Source: Paractinoplanes durhamensis (GTDB lineage: Bacteria > Actinomycetota > Actinomycetes > Mycobacteriales > Micromonosporaceae). From it: a stretch of 64,000 nt of DNA. How positions within the stretch are numbered: position 1 is the stretch's first letter; each line of letters opens with the position of its first letter. Location of the stretch: assembly GCF_016862175.1 (NCBI RefSeq), contig NZ_BOML01000058.1, positions 62,001-126,000 on the forward strand. Direction: 5' to 3'. A program made the translations under genes and the position numbers. Positions 1-7,165 of this stretch are shown piece after piece. Under the pieces are notes generated by a model. It did not search any database. It worked only from the letters and a program-made list of their open reading frames with translations, and was not told where the DNA came from.

Positions 1-1089
1 GTCGTGACCGTCATATCCACCGGCCGCGTCGTCATAACCGGCGTCGGCGCCCGGATAGGCGGAACCGTCCGGGCCCGCGTACGAAGAATCGTTGTAGCCG
101 GGGCCGCCGCCGTAGCCGTTGGCTTGCGGCGCGCCGTAGGTGCCGCCGGGCTGGGCCGGATACCCGCCGGAGTCGGCGACGACGTCGGCATAGCCGTTGC
201 TGGCGCCGAAGTCCCCGTCGAGGCTCTCCGGGCGGCCGTACTGCGTGCTGCCGGGGCGGACCGAAGCCGAAGCGCGCGCCGGTTGCGCCACCGGCACGAC
301 CGGCGGCACCGGCACCGAAGCGGCACCGCGCTGGCGCGGGATGGCGGCCGAAGCCGCGGCCGCGACCGGGCGACTGCCGCTGGTCATGCCGGGCTCGCGC
401 CGATCACCGGTGGACATACCCGGCTCGGGCCGATCGCTCGTGGACATTCCGGGCTCGCGGCGCCCGTTGGGCCCGAAGCCCGGACCACCGGGCCCGAACC
501 CGCCCGAACTCCCATCGCCGGGGCCGAAGCCGCCGGGGCCGGGGCTGACGGCGGCGGAGGATGCGGGGCGGACCGTGGCGACCGCGGCCGCGGCGGGGGC
601 CGGGACGCTTGCGCGGCCGCCGCCGGCGAAGGCCTGGTCGGGGCGGCGTGGTGGTGGGCCGGCCGGGAACGGGTCGTCCTCGGCGGACATCGGGGCGTCC
701 TGGAAGAAGCTGGAATGCTCGGCGGCGGAGGGTGCCGCGAAGGCGGGGCGCTCGGCGCCGGGAGCCGCGGGGAAGCCCGCACGCTCGGCGGCGGGGGCCG
801 CGGCGGGCCGACCGAACTCGGCGCGCAGCTGCGCGCGCAAGGACCTGACCTCTTCGGCCACCCGGTCCTCGACGTCGCCTCGCTGCAGGACCGGGTCGCT
901 GCGGATCAGCACCGAGGAACCGATCAGGACGACGCTCACGGCGATCAATAGCACGGCGAAGCGCACCGAGTTGGAGCTTTGGCCGAGCAGCACGACGATC
1001 GCGGCCAGCGGAGCGAGCAGAACGCCCGCCCAGATCAGGCCGCGGAGCAGTCGTGAGCTATGTCCCGCCCCAGGGTCCCTCTCCGGCAT
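1..1089 (-). CDS. Conserved membrane protein with long Pro/Gly-rich tail (3' end outside window)
   Basis: This minus-strand frame is open from an ATG at 1089 to the window edge (363 codons, no stop seen), so it is partial. The first 15 residues are polar. Two hydrophobic segments follow at about residues 16-35 and 42-60, then a short charged, possibly coiled stretch. The rest is low-complexity, rich in Ala, Pro and Gly, with a repeated EPGMST-type motif around residues 210-235 and Tyr/Gly-rich sequence near the edge. It resembles actinobacterial proteins with two N-terminal membrane helices and a disordered cytoplasmic tail (DUF6779-like from memory, not verified). An ATG at 1099 is closed by a stop after 13 codons, which supports 1089. 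Function unknown. Confidence 0.7.
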   Translation of the reverse strand, partial: MPERDPGAGHSSRLLRGLIWAGVLLAPLAAIVVLLGQSSNSVRFAVLLIAVSVVLIGSSVLIRSDPVLQRGDVEDRVAEEVRSLRAQLRAEFGRPAAAPAAERAGFPAAPGAERPAFAAPSAAEHSSFFQDAPMSAEDDPFPAGPPPRRPDQAFAGGGRASVPAPAAAAVATVRPASSAAVSPGPGGFGPGDGSSGGFGPGGPGFGPNGRREPGMSTSDRPEPGMSTGDRREPGMTSGSRPVAAAASAAIPRQRGAASVPVPPVVPVAQPARASASVRPGSTQYGRPESLDGDFGASNGYADVVADSGGYPAQPGGTYGAPQANGYGGGPGYNDSSYAGPDGSAYPGADAGYDDAAGGYDGHD

Positions 1090-1186
1090 GGGCGCCCATG
1101 CTACCGAGAGTGGGCCTGGGACGAAATGGGCGAACGCCGGGCTTCAGGTGAATGAAACCCGGCGTTGTCCCGTCAGATTGTCAACG

Positions 1187-1604
1187 GACCGGATGGTCAG
1201 CCGGCTGATCGAGCCGAGCCGCGGCCAGAACCTGATCGACGGCGAGAACATCCTCAAGCGGGACGCGGTCGAGCTGCGCCGGCACATCGGTACGTGATCC
1301 AGGACGTCGGGCTGTTCCCGCACCAGAACATCCGCACCAACATCGGCACCGTGCCGCGCCTGCTCGGCTGGGACCGGGCCCGGACCAACGCGCGCGCCGA
1401 CGAGCTGCTCAGCCGGCCCGACTCGACCGCGGTGGCCGACGGCCGGCCGTGGACGCCGGCGGCACGCTCTACGACGCACTCGCGGCGATGCTCGCGGCCG
1501 ACGCGGCCGAGGTGGTGGCGGTCGAAGACGGGAAGCCGGTGGGTCTGGTGACGCGGGCCGCCGTTTTCGACGTACCCAAGAAGGAAGCGGAAGCGAAAGT
1601 CTGA
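1187..1604 (+). pseudogene. Remnant of glycine betaine/proline ABC transporter ATPase (OpuCA/ProV-like)
   Basis: Two disconnected pieces of one family are visible. The first, from about 1193, reads MVSRLIEP, then an ILKRDAVELRRHIG-like stretch, and after a frame change YVIQDVGLFPHQ and TVPRLLGWDRAR. These match the region after the Walker A motif and around the Q-loop of OpuCA/ProV ATPases. The second piece, in another frame from about 1449, reads DAGGTLYDALAAMLAADAAE and ends VGLVTRAAVFDV before a TGA at 1602-1604, matching a C-terminal CBS-type regulatory domain. The Walker A motif, signature motif, Walker B and most of the middle are missing, and at least one frameshift is present. It cannot encode a working ATPase. 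No permease or binding-protein gene is adjacent. Confidence 0.75.
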
Positions 1605-1640
1605 ACGCGGGGGCCGAGGGTTGTCCCCTCGGCCCGCGCG

Positions 1641-2132
1641 TCACCTGGTGCCGCGATAACCGCCGAGCGTGGCCAGGCCGACGATCCAGCCGACGAACAG
1701 GCCGTAGGCGGCGCCGCTGCCGGCCGAGTTGAAGGCGCCGAGGAGCGACGGGTTCGCCAGGAAGAGCGTGGTGAACAGCGCGGCGAAGCCGCCCGCGAAG
1801 ATGTACGACGCCCAGCCGGCGAAGAACTGGCTGATCGTTCCGCGCGCCCGGGCCAGCTGTGAGCCGGGCAGCAGGTACAGGAAGAGTGCGGTCAGGATGA
1901 CCAGCAGGATCGCCTTGAGGTCGCCGACGATGATCTCGCGCAGCGAGTCGTTGGAGTTGAACGTCCAGTGCGGCCAGGCGAGCAGGCGCAGCCACCAGCC
2001 GCCGGCCGTGTTCGCGTTGGTGTTCTCGGTCACCCAGTCCAAATACCACGGACTGCCGAACACGAGAACCAGGATGAAGGCGGCCAGGGTGCCCGCACCC
2101 GGCGCTGACTTGTACTTGTTACCGAGAGCCAT
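1641..2132 (-). CDS. Conserved integral membrane protein
   Basis: The 163-residue protein has about four hydrophobic segments (roughly residues 14-32, 70-92, 103-125 and 137-158). A short polar N-terminus contains KYKSAPGAG, and a Trp-rich loop (GGWWLRLLAW, PHWTF) lies between helices 1 and 2. No catalytic or binding motif is recognisable. It lies in a row of minus-strand membrane-protein genes upstream of the folate genes. The ATG at 2132 is the only good start. A small membrane protein of unknown function; the reading frame is well supported by hydrophobicity and codon bias. Confidence 0.75.
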   Translation of the reverse strand: MALGNKYKSAPGAGTLAAFILVLVFGSPWYLDWVTENTNANTAGGWWLRLLAWPHWTFNSNDSLREIIVGDLKAILLVILTALFLYLLPGSQLARARGTISQFFAGWASYIFAGGFAALFTTLFLANPSLLGAFNSAGSGAAYGLFVGWIVGLATLGGYRGTR

Positions 2133-2189
2133 GCGCCGCTATTTCCCAGCGCAGGCTCCCTTTCAAACGACCGCCGTAAATACCCTTGA

Positions 2190-2504
2190 TCAGTGCTTTT
2201 GCACGTAATCCAGGAAAGCTGCCCGGAGCAGGGCCTCCTGCTCGCCGTAGCCGTGCTCCTCGTAACCGCCCTTGCCGGTCAATTCCCGCCAGAGCGCGAC
2301 GTACTCGTCGATGGTCGGCCCGATCGAGTTGGGCGCGCCGTCGAGCTCGGCGGCGTCGTCCGCGTCCGGCAGGTGCTTGATGACCGACCAGATGAACTTG
2401 ACGTCGTGGTTCTTACGGGCCAGGGCGAAGGCGCGCTCACGCAGCTCCTCGGTGGTCAACGCGTCCAGCTCGGCGAAGCTCGGAGAGGTCATGTCGGCAA
2501 GCAT
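2190..2504 (-). CDS. Small conserved acidic protein of unknown function
   Basis: A 104-residue soluble, helical protein. The N-terminal part (FAELDALTTEELRERAFALA) looks like a helical hairpin, followed by an HDVKFIWSVIKHLP segment and an acidic C-terminal half ending near YEEHGYGEQEALLRAAFLDY. An internal ATG five codons in (position 2492) could be the real start, since neither start has a clear ribosome binding site. No catalytic motif or membrane segment is present. It lies between two membrane-protein genes on the same strand. Similar short proteins occur in actinomycetes, but I cannot name a function. Confidence 0.7.
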   Translation of the reverse strand: MLADMTSPSFAELDALTTEELRERAFALARKNHDVKFIWSVIKHLPDADDAAELDGAPNSIGPTIDEYVALWRELTGKGGYEEHGYGEQEALLRAAFLDYVQKH

Positions 2505-2520
2505 AGGGCGACCGCTTCGG

Positions 2521-3735
2521 TCACCTGGCGGATCCCCATGGTCCTTCGTCCCAGCGGTCGGTGCGGCTGGCCGTGGTGGCCGGGGTCCAGCTCTCCAGGT
2601 CGGGCGTCCAGTTCTGCGCGGCGGTGGTCGGCGCGGCGTTCCACTCGTCGCCGTTGGCCGGCAGCAACGGCCGACCGAACGACTCGACCAGCCGGGTCAC
2701 GATCAGGCCGCCGCCGAGCACCGCGGCCGCGGTGGCGAACAGCGCGATCTCCAGGTTCTTCCGGTTGGACCAGTCGAGGTAGAGCGTGAACGCGATGACC
2801 GCGAAGAGCGTGCCGAACATGCCGCCGCGCCGGCCGTAGGCGCTGGTGCCGGCGAGCAGGGCGAGGCCGACGGCGATGCCGGTCCACTCCAGGCCGGTGC
2901 CGGGCACGATCGGGCCCTTCGACTGGGCGGCGATGAGGATGCCGGCGCCGACCGCGAAGACCGACGAGAGCAGCAGCGAGCCGATCACCGGCACGGCCAC
3001 CCCGACGCCGCGCCGGCGGGCCGGGTCACCGCCCGGGCGGAGGCTGCCCAGCCAGCGGCGCACCGGCGACACCGTGCCCAGCGCACCACCCAGCACGGCC
3101 AGCAGCGCGAACCCGCCGAACAGGAAGAACGCCTGATCGGTCGGGTCGTAACCGCCCTGGACCGCGACCGGAGCCACCCGCAGCTGGTCGTAGACGATCA
3201 CGCCGAGCGCGGCGGCCAGGGTGGCGACCCAGCCGGGCACGTGCAGCACGACGACGAGCGTGCCGACCGCGAGCGCGCCCGCCGTCGCGATGATCAGCGC
3301 CGGGATCACCGCCTTGAGCAGGCCGAGGTCACCCTGCTCGGCGTAGTGCAGGGAGGCGGCGAGCGCGATCGGGCCGATCGCGAGGTTGGGCACGCCGGCC
3401 CGCAGGGTCAGCCCGGCCCCGAGGGTGAGCAGGCCGATCGCGGCGCCGGTGATGAGCAGGCCGTCCAGCGCGGGACGCTGGAACGCGTTCGCGTCGAGCC
3501 GCCAGAGCAGGAAGCCGAAGGCGCCCGCCGCGAGCAGCAGCACCACTTCCCAGCCGAGGTGGATGCCGAGCCGGTCCCGGCCGTCGTCGTCCCGGACGTC
3601 GACGGTGGCCTCCGCGCTCTCCATCTCCTCGGCGCGGCGGCGCTGATCCGCCGCGGCCAGGGTGTTCGCCCGGTACGCGGCCGGGTCGGTCGGCTGCTCC
3701 TCGGGGCGACGGTACGTCGTCTCGTCGTACGCCAT
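2521..3735 (-). CDS. ABC-transporter permease-like polytopic membrane protein
   Basis: The 404-residue protein starts with about 58 polar, charged residues (many Glu/Arg). About nine hydrophobic segments follow from residue 60 to 350, then a polar, Trp/Thr-rich tail. The layout and the repeated Gly/Ala-rich helices (ALAASLHYAEQGDLG, PGWVATLAAALGVIVYDQL) resemble sugar-type ABC permeases of the BPD_transp_2 family. However, no ATPase or solute-binding gene is adjacent, so the family call is tentative. The ATG at 3735 is followed by MAYDETTYRRPEEQP. It is separated by about 125 bases from the DUF3180 gene upstream. Confidence 0.65.
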   Translation of the reverse strand: MAYDETTYRRPEEQPTDPAAYRANTLAAADQRRRAEEMESAEATVDVRDDDGRDRLGIHLGWEVVLLLAAGAFGFLLWRLDANAFQRPALDGLLITGAAIGLLTLGAGLTLRAGVPNLAIGPIALAASLHYAEQGDLGLLKAVIPALIIATAGALAVGTLVVVLHVPGWVATLAAALGVIVYDQLRVAPVAVQGGYDPTDQAFFLFGGFALLAVLGGALGTVSPVRRWLGSLRPGGDPARRRGVGVAVPVIGSLLLSSVFAVGAGILIAAQSKGPIVPGTGLEWTGIAVGLALLAGTSAYGRRGGMFGTLFAVIAFTLYLDWSNRKNLEIALFATAAAVLGGGLIVTRLVESFGRPLLPANGDEWNAAPTTAAQNWTPDLESWTPATTASRTDRWDEGPWGSAR

Positions 3736-3860
3736 CGCGCGCCTCCTCGTGTGCGTCTCCCGTGCGGCCCAGACGCACGCCGATACCCGCCGGGCACTCG
3801 GCCCCGCGCCCAGAGCATACGGATACGAGTTGGTCTCAGTTCAAGGCCGAAATGGTGCCT

Positions 3861-4358
3861 TTATCGACGCGGCTCGGCCTCGTCCTCATCCTTGCTGTCC
3901 GGCTTCTCCGGGATCCGGCACGAACGCTCCAGCCAGAGCGCCATGCCGATCAGCGCGGCCGCCCCGACCAGACCGGTGCCGGTCGGCAGCAGGTCGTTGT
4001 GCGCGGCCTCGGTGGGCTCCATCGCGAGCCAGGCCAGCAGGCCCGCCGAGAAGCCCGCGGAGAGCGCGCCGACCAGCGACGACGCCTTGGCCAGCGCGGC
4101 GTAGCGGGCCACCGCGAGCGGGTCGACCGGCAGGGTGCCGGGCTTGCGCTGGATGCGGGCGCCGGTGTTCTGCGCGAGCAGGCCCTCGGCGATGGCCAGC
4201 ACGAACAGCACGACCACCGGCGACCAGGGCAGCTCGGGCAGCGACTGATAGGTGAAGCTCAGCAGCAGCCAGCCCAGCGCGGCGGCACCGAGGCCGGCCA
4301 CGATCAGCACCGAGGTGCTCGTCGGCCGTAGGGAGGGGTCCGACTTGGGCGCGCTCAC
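3861..4358 (-). CDS. DUF3180 family membrane protein
   Basis: A 165-residue protein with four hydrophobic segments (about residues 14-36, 43-60, 88-112 and 122-142) and a charged C-terminus rich in Asp/Glu/Lys. Actinobacterial DUF3180 proteins have this size and topology and are commonly encoded just after folK, as here (55 bases downstream). The start codon is a GTG. Function is unknown in the family. The position suggests co-transcription with the folate genes; the link to folate metabolism is only positional. Confidence 0.8.
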   Translation of the reverse strand: MSAPKSDPSLRPTSTSVLIVAGLGAAALGWLLLSFTYQSLPELPWSPVVVLFVLAIAEGLLAQNTGARIQRKPGTLPVDPLAVARYAALAKASSLVGALSAGFSAGLLAWLAMEPTEAAHNDLLPTGTGLVGAAALIGMALWLERSCRIPEKPDSKDEDEAEPRR

Positions 4359-4413
4359 AGTGTCACCTTCGTTCGCGACTGCGGGGCTCGCAAACCCGGC
4401 TCACTCCTCACGC

Positions 4414-4941
4414 TCACAGAGTCGACTCTAGTGGCAGATCCCGCCGCGGGGTCATCCCGGCAAGGTCGTCGGCGAGGGCCGGGTCGTTCAGCAGGTCGGT
4501 CAGCCACCCGTGCCCGGGCAGCTGCCCGTACGGCTGGATGTCGATCCACGGGCGCAGCACGAACGCCCGCTGGTGGGCGCGCGGGTGCGGCAGGGTCAGC
4601 TCCGGGTCGTCGCTGAGCACCGGCTGGTCGTCGGCGTCCCAGACGGCGATCACGTCGACGTCGAGGGTGCGCGGGCCGAACCGGCGTTCCGGATCGCGGA
4701 CCCGGCCCGCCGCGGCCTCGCACGCACGTGCGCGGTCCAGCCAGTCGCGCGGCGTCGCCGCCCGGTCGACGGCGAGGAGTACGGCGTTCAGGTACGAGGG
4801 CTGATCGGTGTCGCCCCACGGCGGGGTCTCGTAGATCCCGGAGACCACCGCGACGCTGTCGCCGAGCGCCCGGACCGCTTCCTCCAGGTGCCGGTGGCGG
4901 TTGCCGAGGTTGCTGCCGAGCGACAGCACGGCCCGGCTCAC
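4414..4941 (-). CDS. folK: 2-amino-4-hydroxy-6-hydroxymethyldihydropteridine diphosphokinase
   Basis: FolK transfers pyrophosphate from ATP to 6-hydroxymethyl-7,8-dihydropterin, the step before FolP in folate synthesis. The 175-residue product has the family N-terminus LSLGSNLGNR, the substrate-binding ETPPWGDTDQPSYLNAV region, the RFGPRTLDVDVI signature (catalytic Arg and metal-binding Asp pair) and LPHPRAHQRAFVL. The GTG at 4941 overlaps the folB stop codon by four bases (GTGA), which supports this start and translational coupling. A longer upstream frame extending into folB is an artefact of overlap. A complete, normal-length enzyme. Confidence 0.95.
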   Translation of the reverse strand: MSRAVLSLGSNLGNRHRHLEEAVRALGDSVAVVSGIYETPPWGDTDQPSYLNAVLLAVDRAATPRDWLDRARACEAAAGRVRDPERRFGPRTLDVDVIAVWDADDQPVLSDDPELTLPHPRAHQRAFVLRPWIDIQPYGQLPGHGWLTDLLNDPALADDLAGMTPRRDLPLESTL

Positions 4942-5306
4942 AACCGGCTCCGGCGCAGGGTGACCGCCACGTCGGCGAAGTCGTGCGGGATGGGCGCCTG
5001 CGGCTTGTGGACCGTCACCTCGGCCGTCTCGACCCGCTCGTCGGCCAGGCAGACGGTGAGCAGCCGGTCGGCCAGCGTCTCGATCAGGTTGACCGGCTCG
5101 CCGGTGAGCACCCCGACCAGCGCGGTGGCCAGCTCGCCGTAGTGGACGGTGTCGGCCACGTCGTCGCTGACTGCCGCCCGGCTGAGGTCCAACTCGAGCA
5201 CCACGTCGACGACGAAGTCCTGGCCGTCGGCGCGCTCGAAGTCGTACACGCCGTGGTGCCCCTTGGCCCGCAGGCCGCGGAGCGATATTCGACCGTTCAC
5301 CTTCAC
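4938..5306 (-). CDS. folB: Dihydroneopterin aldolase
   Basis: FolB cleaves 7,8-dihydroneopterin to 6-hydroxymethyldihydropterin and glycolaldehyde. The 122-residue protein shows the family pattern: ISLRGLRAKGHHGVYDFER at the N-terminus (with the pterin-binding GHHGV), VHYGELA in the middle, NLIETLADRL, and VTVHKPQAPIP containing the catalytic Lys. The start is a GTG overlapping the folP stop (GTGA), and the end overlaps the folK start. So folP, folB and folK form one translationally coupled unit. Length is typical. Confidence 0.95.
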   Translation of the reverse strand: MKVNGRISLRGLRAKGHHGVYDFERADGQDFVVDVVLELDLSRAAVSDDVADTVHYGELATALVGVLTGEPVNLIETLADRLLTVCLADERVETAEVTVHKPQAPIPHDFADVAVTLRRSRL

Positions 5307-6178
5307 TTCTCCAGTCTCGGGCGGCCGGACGCCCGCCAGACGGCCAGCGCGTCCGCCGTGTCGCGGACATCGTGGACGCGGACCCCCCAGGCGCCCGCCG
5401 CGACCGCGAGCACCGAGGTGGCCAGCGTGGCCGCCTCGCGCCGGTCCACCGCGCGCGGGGTGCCGTCGGCGGCCGCCAGCAGGCGGCCCAGGTAGGTCTT
5501 GCGGCTGGCCGCGAAGAGGACCGGGAAGCCCAGCTCGACGATCGCGTCCAGGTGGCGGGTGAGCAGCCAGTTGTGCTCGGCGTTCTTGGCGAAGCCCAGA
5601 CCCGGGTCGAGGATGATCTGGCCGGGGTCGACGCCGGCCGCGACCGCCGCGTCCACCCGCTCCAGCAGCTCGGCCCGCACCTCGGCGACCACGTCCTGGT
5701 AGACCGCCAGCTGGGCCATCTCGCGGGAGTGGCCACGCCAGTGCATCAGGATCCAGGCGCAGCCGGCGTCCCGGGCCACCGCCGCCATGCCGGGATCGGC
5801 CAGACCACCGGAGACGTCGTTGATGACGGTCGCCCCGGCCTCCAGAGCGGCCGCGGCGACCGCGGCCCGGGTGGTGTCGATACTCATCGGCACGCCGGCC
5901 GTGGCCAGCCCTGTGATTACCGGAACTACGCGCTTGATTTCGGTGGCGGCATCCACTCGCTCGGCGCCCGGACGGGTCGACTCGCCCCCGATGTCCACGA
6001 TGTCCGCCCCATCGACGACCAAGGTCGTGCCATGTTCCACAGCGGCGGCCACATCGGCGTACCGGCCTCCGTCCGAGAAGGAATCCGGGGTGACGTTCAG
6101 GATTCCCATCACGACCGGGTGATCTTGGCGGATTCGCTCGACGCCCGTGAGCTGCGCATCCCTCGGTTCAGTCGACAC
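5303..6178 (-). CDS. folP: Dihydropteroate synthase
   Basis: FolP condenses 6-hydroxymethyldihydropterin diphosphate with p-aminobenzoate and is the sulfonamide target. Motifs in order: VMGILNVTPDSFSDGG (pterin/pABA loop), ADIVDIGGESTRPGA, SIDTTRAAVA, INDVSGG, LMHWRG, DPGLGFAKNAEHN and AASRKTYLG with the active-site Lys/Arg. I place the start at the GTG at 6178 (291 residues), because the extra 21 residues up to the ATG at 6241 do not look like the family. The longer form cannot be excluded; neither start has a strong ribosome binding site. First gene of folP-folB-folK. The usual upstream partner folE lies 14 kb away here, beyond the inserted secretion genes. Confidence 0.93.
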   Translation of the reverse strand: MSTEPRDAQLTGVERIRQDHPVVMGILNVTPDSFSDGGRYADVAAAVEHGTTLVVDGADIVDIGGESTRPGAERVDAATEIKRVVPVITGLATAGVPMSIDTTRAAVAAAALEAGATVINDVSGGLADPGMAAVARDAGCAWILMHWRGHSREMAQLAVYQDVVAEVRAELLERVDAAVAAGVDPGQIILDPGLGFAKNAEHNWLLTRHLDAIVELGFPVLFAASRKTYLGRLLAAADGTPRAVDRREAATLATSVLAVAAGAWGVRVHDVRDTADALAVWRASGRPRLEK

Positions 6179-6286
6179 AGCGAAAGCGTAGGCCGGGCGG
6201 GTTGTAGCACGTGTGTACGATGCCTGGTGACTCATTTTCATGCACGCGTTTACCTTGAGTAACGTTTCAGGCGCTTGTAGCCAAGA

Positions 6287-6301
6287 AGTACGAGCCGTAC
6301 T
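6287..6301. promoter_or_regulatory. Short palindrome in the folP / secretion-operon divergent region
   Basis: The 15 bases form a perfect inverted repeat, AGTACG-AGC-CGTACT. It sits between folP (minus) and the T4SS-like operon (plus), about 109 bases upstream of folP and 170 upstream of the first secretion gene. It is the size of an operator for a dimeric regulator. No regulator gene is adjacent, so the role is a guess. Confidence 0.3.
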
Positions 6302-6432
6302 CTTCGGGTCTGGGCATCATGAAGGAACCGTAAGAGAGCAGACGAGCATGGCAGTGCCCGAACGGCTCACTCGACGCGGTGGGCTGGAAGTAGCACGATA
6401 TGGGCATCGACGTGCGGCTTCACAACTGCAGC

Positions 6433-6458
6433 GTGTCCGGATCCCCCTAACCGGACAC
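6433..6458 (+). promoter_or_regulatory. Inverted repeat just upstream of the ribosome binding site of the T4SS-like operon
   Basis: Perfect 8-base arms GTGTCCGG (6433-6440) and CCGGACAC (6451-6458) flank a C-rich 10-base loop. The repeat is directly followed by the strong ribosome binding site GGGGAGG (6459-6465) and the ATG at 6473. As RNA it would form a stable hairpin abutting the ribosome binding site. The CCCC in the loop could alternatively pair with the GGGG of that site. It could also be a DNA operator. Confidence 0.45.
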
Positions 6459-6472
6459 GGGGAGGTTTATCT

Positions 6473-6763
6473 ATGATCGCCACAGAGCTCGCCACGCAGG
6501 TGGTGACGGCCTTCCAGCAAACCACGCTGGCCGCCGACCCCAAGGGCATCGACACCCAAGGCATCGTCAAGTTCTTCGCCAGCAACATCGCGCCGATCCT
6601 GCTCGCGGTGCTTGGCGTGATCTTCATCGGACGAGCCAGCCGCGGTGAGATCTCCAAGGTGCTGACGAGTTCGGCCATCGCGATCGTGGGCCTGGCCTTC
6701 ATCGCGGGAGCAGCGACGCTCTTCTTCGTCGGCGACTACATCATCAACCTGATCTTCAACTGA
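6473..6763 (+). CDS. Small two-helix membrane protein, T4SS pilin/VirB2-like subunit candidate
   Basis: A 96-residue protein. An amphipathic N-terminal third is followed by hydrophobic segments at about residues 37-56 and 66-92, separated by the short polar loop RASRGEISKV. This matches the topology of VirB2/TrbC-type pilin subunits and of small membrane proteins at the head of Gram-positive T4SS-like operons. The match is topological; no pilin-specific cleavage site is evident. The start is fixed by GGGGAGG eight bases before the ATG. It is the first gene of a tightly packed plus-strand operon, one base before the PrgI-like gene. Confidence 0.7.
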   Translation: MIATELATQVVTAFQQTTLAADPKGIDTQGIVKFFASNIAPILLAVLGVIFIGRASRGEISKVLTSSAIAIVGLAFIAGAATLFFVGDYIINLIFN

Positions 6764-6764
6764 G

Positions 6765-7127
6765 ATGCGGCTTCGTACCGACGACGACATTTACCGGGCG
6801 CGCTTGGTCTATCTGGGTCCGCCCGGATACACGCTGCCCATCCACCTGCCGTACGCGCAGTACGGCATGTTCGTCGCGCTCGTGCCGCTCTACATGCTGC
6901 TGCACTACCTGATCACGTTCGACTTCGACGCGTTCCCGGCGTGGGAGATCGCCCTCGCCATGGTCAGCACGTCCTACGTGTTCCGGCATGTCGACCCGGA
7001 CCGACCGGCCCGGCTCGTCATCAAGACCGCGCTCACCGACTGGCGCCGCACCCGCGAGCCTGCCGTCGAGCAACGCGATCCGAGACTTGTCGCCACTCGC
7101 ATCCGGGTTCGGGAGGAGTTGGTATGA
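6765..7127 (+). CDS. PrgI-like (VirB3-type) inner-membrane protein of T4SS-like apparatus
   Basis: A 120-residue protein with an N-terminal soluble part (GPPGYTLPIHLPYAQYG), two closely spaced hydrophobic segments around residues 43-75, and a basic C-terminal tail (ALTDWRRTREP). PrgI-family proteins have this two-helix pattern and usually precede the VirB4-type ATPase gene, as here. In T4SS of Gram-positive bacteria they take the VirB3 position, linking the ATPase to the membrane channel. The start is one base after the preceding stop. The end overlaps a short ORF at 7124. Confidence 0.65.
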   Translation: MRLRTDDDIYRARLVYLGPPGYTLPIHLPYAQYGMFVALVPLYMLLHYLITFDFDAFPAWEIALAMVSTSYVFRHVDPDRPARLVIKTALTDWRRTREPAVEQRDPRLVATRIRVREELV

Positions 7128-7165
7128 CCAGTTTTGCCGTACGCTCCCTCGGGGTTGGCGCATGA
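7124..7165 (+). CDS. 13-codon ORF bridging the PrgI-like and VirB4-like genes
   Basis: The ATG at 7124 overlaps the stop of the PrgI-like gene (ATGA). It is preceded at seven bases by a strong GGGAGGAG ribosome binding site. The ORF reads MTSFAVRSLGVGA and stops with TGA at 7163-7165, overlapping the VirB4 ATG (7162) as another ATGA. The VirB4 start itself has only a weak GGGGTT. Translating this mini-ORF could therefore deliver ribosomes to VirB4 by termination-reinitiation. Whether the peptide has its own function is unknown; it is too short to judge by composition. Confidence 0.4.
   Translation: MTSFAVRSLGVGA

Noticed and set aside
4..1297. Two long plus-strand open frames (4-951 and 197-1297)
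   Set aside because: They are antisense to a minus-strand gene with clear membrane helices and proper codon bias; their own translations are Arg/Gly-rich shadows with no domains.
2272..4104. 610-codon plus-strand frame across the permease and DUF3180 genes
   Set aside because: Composition is the Arg/Gly/Ala-rich pattern expected opposite a GC-rich gene; it crosses two real minus-strand genes and the gap between them.
6349..6476. 42-codon ORF before the pilin-like gene, also ending in an ATGA overlap
   Set aside because: It has no clear ribosome binding site, an Arg-rich random composition, and it runs through the inverted repeat. The strong GGGGAGG belongs to the ATG at 6473. The overlap may be chance.
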